Below, piece after piece: positions 1-5,075 of a stretch of 7,559 bases of DNA; within the stretch, counting starts at the first letter, position 1, and every line of letters begins with the position of its first letter. Source of the stretch: an uncultured Eubacteriales bacterium. Its GTDB lineage: Bacteria > Bacillota > Clostridia > Oscillospirales > CAG-272. Location: assembly GCA_900555785.1 (NCBI GenBank), contig USMO01000076.1, positions 1-7,559 of the forward strand, in the 5' to 3' direction. The position numbers and the translations under genes were made by a program. The notes under the pieces are model-generated. The model ran no database searches. It was not told where the DNA came from and saw nothing but the letters and a program-made list of their open reading frames with translations.

Positions 1-1082
1 CCAGCCACAAAACCAGCCAGCGTCGGACCGGTCGAGCAGCCGATGTCCCCCGCGAGCGCCAGCAGGGCAAACATCGAGGTCCCGCCGCCGGGGAGCGAAC
101 CGGACGCCGCGCTGAGCGTGCCGGGCCAAAAGATGCCAACCGAAAAGCCGCAGACCGCGCAGCCGATAAGCCCCGGCACCGGGTTTGGCGAAAGTCCGAT
201 GCAAAGATAGGAGCCGACGCATAGCGCCGCGCTGAACAGAAGAAACCGGTCCAGCCGCAGCCGGGAGCCGCAAAAACCGTAAATCAGACGGGAGATGCCC
301 ATGCAGACCGCAAACGCCATCGGACCGGCAAGGTCCCCAACCGTCTTGCTGATGCCAAGCCCGCGCTCCGCAAAGGTCGACGCCCACTGCGACACCGCAA
401 CCTCGCTCGCACCGGCACAAAGCATCATCGCAAAGAAAAGCCAGAAAACCGGAGAGGCAACCAGCCCCCGCAGCGGAATGCCACTCTCCCCATCCCCCTC
501 GGGACGGTAGATCGGAACCGTCAGGAAAAACACCGCGTTGGCAAACGGAATCACCGCCCAGAGCCGCGCAAGCAACCGCCAATGCGCAATGCCGACCGTC
601 CCGAAAAACAGCGTAGAAAGCGCAACAACACCAACCTGCCCCCAGCAAAAGAAGGAGTGCAGCAGGCTCATCATCTGCTCCTTATTCGAAATCGGGCAGG
701 ATTCCACCATCGGGCTGATGATGACCTCCAGAAGCCCACCGCCGACGGCATAGACCATCACCGACAGCAAAAGCCCCACAAACGGGTCCGGAAACAGTTC
801 CGGCAGGACCGTCAGAAAAATCAGCCCCGCCCCGCTGAGCAGCTGCGCAGCCACAGCCAGCGCGCGATAGCTGATGTGCTTCGCAAAGCGCGCCGCAATC
901 AGGTCAATGCTGAGCTGTAACAGGTAGTTGACAGTTACCAGAAGCGTAATTTTGGTCATCGGAATCCCGTAGGAATCCGAAAATGTTACAAACAGCAGCG
1001 GTGCCAGCGTGCAGACGATCGCCTGCACAATATAGCCGATAAAACAGGCGGCAACCGTTCGGGTGCAGTTCGGTTTCGTCAT
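1..1082 (-). CDS. MFS transporter, partial (C-terminus beyond left edge)
   Basis: Major facilitator superfamily membrane transporter, 360 residues visible and open at the window edge. MFS proteins are usually about 390-420 residues, so roughly the last one or two helices are missing. The frame is uninterrupted and dominated by hydrophobic helices, for example residues 10-33, 43-60, 75-93, 101-120, 146-163 and 174-190. A charged linker at 192-200 (YRPEGDGES) separates the two six-helix halves. A loop after helix 2 (D60 to R73, with R65 and K68) sits where MFS motif A lies, in divergent form. Glycine-rich late helices (GIFWPGT 316-322, GDIGCSTGPTLAG 345-357) suit the family. The ATG at 1082 is chosen because AGGTGG (1094-1089, minus strand) sits 6 nt upstream and an in-frame stop lies a few codons further upstream. 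The substrate cannot be told; a sugar-permease-like MFS is a guess. Transcribed alone, divergently from the lipoprotein gene at 1463. Confidence 0.88.
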   Translation of the reverse strand, partial: MTKPNCTRTVAACFIGYIVQAIVCTLAPLLFVTFSDSYGIPMTKITLLVTVNYLLQLSIDLIAARFAKHISYRALAVAAQLLSGAGLIFLTVLPELFPDPFVGLLLSVMVYAVGGGLLEVIISPMVESCPISNKEQMMSLLHSFFCWGQVGVVALSTLFFGTVGIAHWRLLARLWAVIPFANAVFFLTVPIYRPEGDGESGIPLRGLVASPVFWLFFAMMLCAGASEVAVSQWASTFAERGLGISKTVGDLAGPMAFAVCMGISRLIYGFCGSRLRLDRFLLFSAALCVGSYLCIGLSPNPVPGLIGCAVCGFSVGIFWPGTLSAASGSLPGGGTSMFALLALAGDIGCSTGPTLAGFVA

Positions 1083-1207
1083 GCAGTTCCACCTCTCCGT
1101 TTCTGCCGGTTTCCCTTACCGTGTGCGAAGGAACCGAATGACCGAAACCGTCCAAAGCGCGCCACGCCACCCGCTTTTCCATCCGCTTTTTGCCAAAGTC
1201 GAGTATC

Positions 1208-1236
1208 ATTATAACATCCTTTTCCCGGAAATGCAA
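1208..1236 (-). promoter_or_regulatory. Promoter of the MFS transporter gene
   Basis: On the minus strand a perfect TATAAT (1213-1208) carries an extended -10 TG (TGTTATAAT). A weaker -35 hexamer, TTGCAT (1236-1231), lies 17 nt upstream. The predicted start near 1201 leaves a leader of about 118 nt before the ATG at 1082. The spacer contains the palindrome TTTCCCGGAAA (1221-1231), which overlaps the edge of the -35 and could be an operator. Prediction from sequence only. Confidence 0.7.
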
Positions 1237-1318
1237 GCCCTATTTGAAAAAAAGAACACCGAAAAATGCTTTTGTTACAATTCGGCTTCAAAATAACTTT
1301 TCGGAATACAAAAAATGC

Positions 1319-1347
1319 TTGACAAATGCAAAGGATTATGATATAGT
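1319..1347 (+). promoter_or_regulatory. Promoter of the lipoprotein/secreted-protein unit
   Basis: A perfect TTGACA (1319-1324) lies 17 nt from TATAGT (1342-1347), close to the ideal sigma-A arrangement. Transcription should start near 1354, about 109 nt before the ATG at 1463. An inverted repeat immediately downstream (1357-1373) lies just past the predicted start site, where a repressor could act. Confidence 0.8.
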
Positions 1348-1356
1348 GATGACAGA

Positions 1357-1373
1357 GAATTACCGGATAATTC
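1357..1373. repeat. Inverted repeat at transcript start, possible operator
   Basis: GAATTACCGGATAATTC consists of perfect 6-bp arms (GAATTA/TAATTC) around a 5-nt centre, a few bases after the predicted start site of the rightward promoter. The position suits a repressor operator, or a small 5'-end hairpin that stabilises the mRNA. No regulator gene is present in the window to link it to. Confidence 0.45.
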
Positions 1374-1462
1374 CACTTTAGGAGTGAATGGGGAGCCATC
1401 ATGATAAATTAAGTTGACCGAACAACCGCTCATAACCCGTTTTCAAAGTAAAGGAGGAACCC

Positions 1463-2398
1463 ATGCAAATCAAAAAACAATTAAAGTTCTGCCCAATCGT
1501 CTGCATCCCACTCTTGCTTTTCGCATTTGCAGGGTGCAAGGAAATCCAGAACATGACAACTGCGGAACCAACAGATACAGTACAACAGGACCAGATTGCC
1601 GAAGCTGTCACCGAGCAACCGTATTCTTCCATCCAGTTGACCGCTGAACTGACACAAGAACTGACTCGTCATCTGGATGAACTGTCAAGTTGTGTATATC
1701 CAACAAGAAATACATTCGAAGCAAAAATCAACAATATCCGTTCGGGAGAGCAGGCACTACAACTCACATTCTCCCCAACAGACTACTACTATGCTTGCGC
1801 ATATTATAAGACCGAGCATCTTTTCGCGGAGCAGCATAACTACTGCTGTACCACAAATTACCATTGGATCGGATTTTCAAATGAAAAAGACATCCAGAAA
1901 ACGGTGCAGGGCGCTCCTTTGGTTGTAGCATTTCAAATCAATAAAGCATCGCTCCGTCGTGACATCAAGAACTTGGATGCCACAACACCAACCGTTGAAC
2001 ATTTTCAGCGCTATATTCCTTGCTTTGAAAACTCGGCAGGAATCACAAGCAACATTGCAGCCCCATCTGAATGTCCGGCATCTTTTATTTACCTGACGGT
2101 TCAAAAATCATCTGTACTATACGTCAGTAAAGATGACACGCTTTTTGAGAATATGTCCTTTCCTCTGATAGAGCAAAACAATGAAATCTATTTGACACTA
2201 TTTCTGTTTACCGAATTACCCGACGGTAAGCGAAATGAAGCACCCTTGCAACTCATGCTCGGTAATTATTATGACGCGCTTTCTGCAATTATGATTACCG
2301 GACAACATAGCATTTCTCGAAGCGACGGAAAAATTGATCAATATGGGCTGTTCAAATTAAATGATTTTTTATCTATAGTAAAACAAGGAGAAAAATAA
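1463..2398 (+). CDS. Lipoprotein of unknown function
   Basis: 311 residues; family not recognised. The N-terminus is a typical lipoprotein signal: lysines at 4, 5 and 8, a hydrophobic core 9-22, then lipobox FAGC (22-25), so Cys25 should be lipidated and the protein held on the outer face of the membrane. A Thr/Gln/Glu-rich linker follows to about residue 60. The rest looks like a folded domain of alternating strands and loops without internal repeats. Residues 107-138 are unusually rich in Tyr, His and Cys, including Cys112 and the pair Cys128-Cys129; the mature protein has seven cysteines (25, 77, 112, 128, 129, 187, 204). The start is supported by AAGGAGG (1451-1457) 5 nt before the ATG. 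The gene has its own strong promoter and its stop overlaps the next start (TAATG). Its base composition is clearly more AT-rich than that of lgt, chr or fucO, suggesting acquired DNA. The lipoprotein call is firm; the function is unknown. Confidence 0.85.
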   Translation: MQIKKQLKFCPIVCIPLLLFAFAGCKEIQNMTTAEPTDTVQQDQIAEAVTEQPYSSIQLTAELTQELTRHLDELSSCVYPTRNTFEAKINNIRSGEQALQLTFSPTDYYYACAYYKTEHLFAEQHNYCCTTNYHWIGFSNEKDIQKTVQGAPLVVAFQINKASLRRDIKNLDATTPTVEHFQRYIPCFENSAGITSNIAAPSECPASFIYLTVQKSSVLYVSKDDTLFENMSFPLIEQNNEIYLTLFLFTELPDGKRNEAPLQLMLGNYYDALSAIMITGQHSISRSDGKIDQYGLFKLNDFLSIVKQGEK

Positions 2399-2667
2399 TG
2401 AAAGCAACTAAACGTAAAAACTTTTTGGTTTTTGTATGTGGCATAATCATGTTTTCGATCCTCTTACTTAGTTCCTTCCCAGCCTATGCACATAACGCGG
2501 TTTTAGACATTACCTATGATTACTGCATTGAAGATTTTATGAACGATGGAATCGATGAGATGTGGTATGTTTTAAATTACAAACAAGTAGTGGAACATCT
2601 TGATCATGAAATCGATAGATGCAGACATACAGGCATACGAAAATGGTACACTACAATTTTATTATGA
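2398..2667 (+). CDS. Short secreted protein, probably a frameshifted and truncated remnant
   Basis: 89 residues as read. A signal peptide is clear: basic start (KATKRK), hydrophobic core 9-26 and an AYA site at 29-31, so the mature protein would begin at His32. The mature part to about residue 73 is acidic and looks like real protein (NAVLDITYDY..., MWYVLNYKQVVEHLDHEID). The last 16 residues are basic and unlike the rest. The +1 frame, open from 2591 to a stop at 2690-2692, gives a better continuation from 2618: DADIQAYENGTLQFYYDRSN and four more residues. This suggests a small indel near 2611-2617, where the sequence GATAGAT could reflect slippage. Even repaired, the protein is only about 97 residues. 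From memory the mature start recalls longer secreted clostridial proteins of zinc-protease (matrixin) type, but no HExxH motif is present and I cannot verify this. AAGGAG (2385-2390) lies 7 nt upstream and the start overlaps the lipoprotein stop, so translation is probably coupled. Confidence 0.62.
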   Translation: MKATKRKNFLVFVCGIIMFSILLLSSFPAYAHNAVLDITYDYCIEDFMNDGIDEMWYVLNYKQVVEHLDHEIDRCRHTGIRKWYTTILL

Positions 2668-2706
2668 CCGTTCAAATTCCGGTATAAACTAAATTAAAGC
2701 TCAAGA

Positions 2707-2735
2707 GCACCCCCGCGAATTTTTCGTGGGGGTGC
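2707..2735 (+). terminator. GC-rich hairpin after the lipoprotein unit, probable terminator
   Basis: An 11-bp stem, GCACCCCCGCG paired with CGTGGGGGTGC (one G-T wobble), encloses the loop AATTTTT. Only a weak T stretch follows (CCGCTTTGC), so termination may be inefficient or may need other factors. The hairpin is bracketed by an 8-bp direct repeat GCTCAAGA at 2699-2706 and 2742-2749. Its 3' arm with the next base (CGTGGGGGTGCC) reappears reverse-complemented at 7489-7500, at the end of the window. Confidence 0.55.
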
Positions 2736-2773
2736 CGCTTTGCTCAAGATGAAGTCCCCTATAACTGCAAAAC

Positions 2774-2860
2774 TTGACTAAGAAAAATGTTATAGACTAG
2801 TATAAGTTCTTGGGGGTATTGGGGCGCTTGGGGCAGAGCCACAAGGTCTTCCCCCGCACT
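2774..2860. repeat. Degenerate intergenic repeat-like segment with G-runs
   Basis: This non-coding stretch contains three G-runs (2812-2816, 2821-2824, 2830-2833) and an imperfect hairpin, CTTGGGG (2827-2833) against CCACAAG (2839-2845), with loop CAGAG and one mismatch. A CCCCC run follows at 2851-2855. The pattern resembles decayed dispersed intergenic repeats, but with one copy in the window its repetitive nature cannot be shown. TTGACT (2774-2779) with TAGTAT 18 nt later (2798-2803) would make a poor promoter inside it. Confidence 0.3.
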
Positions 2861-2884
2861 TCCGCAATTTTTTCGCCAGGGCAC

Positions 2885-2913
2885 TTTACAAGGCGGCGAT
2901 TTTGTGGTATAAT
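2885..2913 (+). promoter_or_regulatory. Promoter of the lgt-chr operon
   Basis: TTTACA (2885-2890), a 17-nt spacer and a perfect TATAAT (2908-2913) with an extended -10 (TGTGGTATAAT, 2903-2913). Predicted start near 2920, giving a short leader of about 29 nt that contains the ribosome site AAAGGAGG (2935-2942). Confidence 0.8.
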
Positions 2914-2948
2914 AGAGGCAAATTCAAGCGAAGCAAAGGAGGATCACC

Positions 2949-3755
2949 ATGTTACCGGATCCGTTGTTTCTCAATGTGCATATGTACGGCATTATGATTG
3001 CCGTTGGCATTCTCTTTGCCTTTCTGGTGCTGTTCCGCTATTCAAAGGTGCTGGGATTGCCGGGCAAGCTGACCGACCTCGTTTACTACGACGGCATCGT
3101 CTCCATTCTGCTCGGGTTCGGCGCGGCGGCGCTGTTCCAAGCGACTTACAACTATATCGAACATCCCGAAAACGGCTTCCATCTGGGAGACGGCATCACC
3201 TTTTTGGGGGGAATCATCGGCGGGACCGTTGTTTACCTCGTCATTTGGATCATCTTCCGCAAAAAGGTGCCGGGCAGCCTGTTTGACATCATGCCGGTCA
3301 TCCCCTGCATGATTACCATCGGACATGCCTTCGGGCGCATCGGCTGCTTCTTTGCCGGCTGCTGCTACGGAAAACCGACCGACAGTATCTTCGGCGTGCA
3401 GTTCCCCGGGGCTTACTTCGAGCGGCTCGGAAAGGTCCACCCGACGCAGCTGTACGAAGCGGCATTCCTGTTCGTCCTGTTCGGCGTGCTGTCGTGGCTG
3501 CTGCTCAAGAAGAAATTCCAGTACACCATGACCGTCTACCTCGCCGCTTACGGCGTGTTCCGGTTCCTCATCGAGTATCTGCGCTACGACGACCGCGGAC
3601 AGCTCGTCAGCTTCCTGTCCCCTTCGCAGGTCTGGTCGCTGCTCTTCATCGCGCTGGCGGTGATGGTCTTCTTCCTGGAGCGGAACTACCTGAAAACCAA
3701 GGCGGCAGCCGGGACAGCCAACGCGGAGGAGAACGATGGCAAACAGGAACAGTAA
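2949..3755 (+). CDS. lgt: Lgt-family prolipoprotein diacylglyceryl transferase, divergent type
   Basis: 268 residues, a multi-pass membrane protein of the Lgt family, whose classical members move diacylglycerol from phosphatidylglycerol to the lipobox cysteine of prolipoproteins. Matching landmarks, in order: HMYGIM (11-16, equivalent to the E. coli WYG region), TFLGGIIGG (84-92), GRIGCF (129-134), HPTQLYE (164-170) and FRFLIEYLR (204-212). The arginine of GRIG and the FRxxxExxR motif are kept. Two canonical features are not: the family HGG motif reads LGG here (Leu86 for the histidine called essential in E. coli, His103), and GRxGNFxNxExxG reads GRIGCFFAGCCYG (129-141), replacing the asparagine and adding a Cys pair. 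This may be a paralogous subfamily with altered substrate rather than the housekeeping enzyme. The hydrophilic tail (251-268) overlaps the next gene by 20 bp. AAAGGAGG lies 6 nt before the ATG. Family is confident; exact activity less so. Confidence 0.85.
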   Translation: MLPDPLFLNVHMYGIMIAVGILFAFLVLFRYSKVLGLPGKLTDLVYYDGIVSILLGFGAAALFQATYNYIEHPENGFHLGDGITFLGGIIGGTVVYLVIWIIFRKKVPGSLFDIMPVIPCMITIGHAFGRIGCFFAGCCYGKPTDSIFGVQFPGAYFERLGKVHPTQLYEAAFLFVLFGVLSWLLLKKKFQYTMTVYLAAYGVFRFLIEYLRYDDRGQLVSFLSPSQVWSLLFIALAVMVFFLERNYLKTKAAAGTANAEENDGKQEQ

Positions 3756-4323
3756 ACGCCTGCTGGACGTCGCGCTCTCCATGCTGAAGATCGGCGCGTT
3801 CACCTTCGGCGGCGGGTATGCCATGATTGCCCTGCTGGAAAATGAGTTCGTTTCCCGGCGCGGATGGATGAGCCGGGAGGAGTTTTTGGACCTGACCGCA
3901 ATCGCAGAATCCACACCGGGTCCCATTGCGGTCAACAGCGCAACCTATATCGGATATCGGGTCGCAGGCGTGGCGGGTGCCGCGCTTGGGACCCTTGCGG
4001 TTTGTTTGCCGTCCTTTCTGGTCATCTTTCTGATCTCCCTGTTCTTCGACCGCTTCCTCTCCCTGCGCTATGTTTCGTATGCGTTTCGCGGCATTCAGGT
4101 GGCGGTGGTCTACCTCATCGCGTCCGCAGGACTGAAAATGCTGCGGACCATGCAAAAAACACCGCTGTCCTGCGCGCTGTGCGGCATTTGCGGCGTGGGG
4201 CTGGTGGCCCTGACCCTGACGGCGGCATCCTTTTCGTCGGTCTTCTTCATCCTTGCAGGCGGCGCGGTTGGCGTGCTGGCATGGCTCATTGCGCGTGCCT
4301 GCGGAAAGGATGGCAGAAAATGA
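3736..4323 (+). CDS. Chromate transporter (CHR) family, first half-size subunit
   Basis: 195 residues, about half a full-length ChrA, so a short-chain CHR protein. Hallmarks are FGGGYAM (24-30), a Gly-Trp followed by an acidic stretch (GWMSREEF, 43-50), ESTPGP (58-63) then AVNSATYIG (65-73), LPSF (91-94), and the amphipathic FRGIQVAVV segment (117-125) that begins the second bundle. About six hydrophobic segments are visible. In other bacteria such halves are encoded as adjacent pairs, and both are needed for chromate export; the Bacillus subtilis pair ywrA/ywrB is the known example. The natural substrate in an anaerobe is unproven and may be another oxyanion. It starts inside the end of lgt, with GGAGGAG (3725-3731) 4 nt upstream, and its stop overlaps the next start (ATGA), so the three genes are surely co-transcribed. 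MANRNSK at the N-terminus is basic and cytoplasmic by the positive-inside rule. Confidence 0.9.
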   Translation: MANRNSKRLLDVALSMLKIGAFTFGGGYAMIALLENEFVSRRGWMSREEFLDLTAIAESTPGPIAVNSATYIGYRVAGVAGAALGTLAVCLPSFLVIFLISLFFDRFLSLRYVSYAFRGIQVAVVYLIASAGLKMLRTMQKTPLSCALCGICGVGLVALTLTAASFSSVFFILAGGAVGVLAWLIARACGKDGRK

Positions 4324-4895
4324 TCTACTGGCGGCTGTTTCTGACCTTTCTCGAGATTGGCGCAGTCTCCTTTGGCGGCGGGTACGGCATGATCTCGCTG
4401 ATTCGCGAAAAGGTGCTGGCATATGGCTGGCTGACCGAGGAGGAGTTTCTCTCCTTCATCGCGGTCTCCGAATCCACGCCGGGACCGCTCGCCGTCAACA
4501 TGGCAACCTTCATCGGCTCGTCACAGGCGGGCTTTGCCGGAGCGCTGCTGGCAACGCTGGGTGTGGTGCTCCCCTCCTTCCTCATTATTCTGCTGATTGC
4601 GGCGGTCATCCGCAACCTGCTGAAATACCGTCTGATCAATGCCTTTCTGGAAGGTGTCAGACCGGCGGTTGTCGGTCTGATTCTCGGGACCGCGCTGACG
4701 ATGGCACTCAGCACGCTGTTTGCGTTTTCCGGCATGGGGAACGCGTTTGCACCGGACTTTCGGGCGCTGGGGATTCTCGGCATCCTGCTGGCGGTTCACG
4801 CGGTTTGGTATGTCCGGCGGCATCGGGCGCCGTCCCCCATCCTGATGATCCTGATTGCGGCAGGGCTTGGCATCCTTCTGTACGCAAACGGATGA
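4320..4895 (+). CDS. Chromate transporter (CHR) family, second half-size subunit
   Basis: 191 residues. The real start is the ATG at 4320 in the ATGA overlap with the preceding CHR gene, with AAAGGA (4305-4310) 9 nt upstream; the frame stays open upstream to 3864, but that part is out of frame under the first CHR gene and encodes no plausible protein. The same hallmarks appear in the same order as in its partner: FGGGYGM (18-24), GWLTEEEF (36-43), ESTPGP (51-56), AVNMATFIG (58-66), LPSF (84-87) and LEGVRPAVV (110-118). The two proteins are clear paralogues from an old duplication. They are expected to assemble as an antiparallel heterodimer equivalent to one full-length ChrA. Last gene of the lgt operon, followed by a terminator at 4954-4978. 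Confidence 0.9.
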   Translation: MIYWRLFLTFLEIGAVSFGGGYGMISLIREKVLAYGWLTEEEFLSFIAVSESTPGPLAVNMATFIGSSQAGFAGALLATLGVVLPSFLIILLIAAVIRNLLKYRLINAFLEGVRPAVVGLILGTALTMALSTLFAFSGMGNAFAPDFRALGILGILLAVHAVWYVRRHRAPSPILMILIAAGLGILLYANG

Positions 4896-4953
4896 CATTT
4901 TGTCAGTCTGTCTTGATTAAAATCGATTTTTGTGATATTTTATATCGGATGCC

Positions 4954-4978
4954 CGACAGAAACTGTCGCTTTTTCTTT
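4954..4978 (+). terminator. Terminator of the lgt-chr operon
   Basis: CGACAG (4954-4959) pairs perfectly with CTGTCG (4963-4968) around the loop AAA, followed by a T-rich stretch CTTTTTCTTT. The stem is short but the T-tract is well placed, about 60 nt after the second CHR stop. Confidence 0.65.
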
Positions 4979-5018
4979 CGCAAAAAATCAGACGGACTTC
5001 ACATACAGTTTATATTTC

Positions 5019-5029
5019 TGTGGTAGGAT
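5019..5029 (+). promoter_or_regulatory. Probable extended -10 promoter of the LRR lipoprotein
   Basis: TGTGGTAGGAT matches the extended -10 found before lgt (2903-2913) and fucO (6252-6262) except for two bases in the hexamer (TAGGAT for TATAAT). No good -35 is spaced correctly; TTCACA at 4998-5003 is 20 nt away. Transcription would start near 5036, so the hairpin at 5040-5053 would sit at the very 5' end of the mRNA. A weaker alternative is TTGATT (4913-4918) with TATTTT (4936-4941), which lies upstream of the terminator. Confidence 0.45.
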
Positions 5030-5039
5030 AAGGACAGAC

Positions 5040-5053
5040 CAGCCGAAAGGCTG
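5040..5053 (+). other. GNRA-loop hairpin in LRR lipoprotein leader
   Basis: CAGCC-GAAA-GGCTG is a perfect 5-bp stem closed by a GAAA tetraloop. It lies between the predicted start site and the ribosome site GGAG (5064-5067). Such a hairpin near the 5' end may protect the transcript; no ligand-binding structure is evident. Confidence 0.45.
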
Positions 5054-5075
5054 CACCGAAAACGGAGATTGAAAC

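Larger units (their letters stand above)
1083..1462. other. Divergent intergenic region (380 bp)
   Basis: No convincing gene. It holds the MFS leader (1083-1200), the leftward promoter (1208-1236), an AT-rich core (1237-1318) and the rightward promoter (1319-1347). The rest is a leader of about 109 nt ending in the ribosome site AAGGAGG (1451-1457) of the lipoprotein gene. The core carries a 10-bp direct repeat AAAAATGCTT at 1262-1271 and 1311-1320; the second copy runs into the -35 of the rightward promoter. A nine-codon reading frame at 1388-1417 (MGSHHDKLS) has GGAG only 3 nt before its ATG, and I do not consider it a supported gene. Confidence 0.6.

Noticed and set aside
904..1236. Minus-strand frame overlapping the MFS start
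   Set aside because: It runs through the MFS promoter and is out of frame with the hydrophobic MFS protein.
1190..1381. Small plus-strand frame in the divergent region
   Set aside because: It spans both promoters, has a non-ATG start and no ribosome site.
1388..1417. Nine-codon leader peptide before the lipoprotein
   Set aside because: Spacing of GGAG to the ATG is only 3 nt, and no attenuator structure or biased codons are visible.
2812..2833. G-quadruplex
   Set aside because: Only three G-runs of four or more are present; the fourth would be GG, so a stable structure is doubtful.
3042..3935. Minus-strand open frames across lgt and the CHR genes (3042-3935, 3646-4422)
   Set aside because: They are charged, low-complexity products opposite well-supported membrane proteins, with no promoter or ribosome site.
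3864..4319. N-terminal extension of the second CHR protein upstream of 4320
   Set aside because: It is read out of frame through the first CHR gene; the ATGA overlap with a ribosome site fixes the start at 4320.
4893..4905. Hairpin TGACATTTTGTCA as terminator of the CHR operon
   Set aside because: A 5-bp weak stem overlapping the stop codon with no T-tract; the hairpin at 4954 is better.
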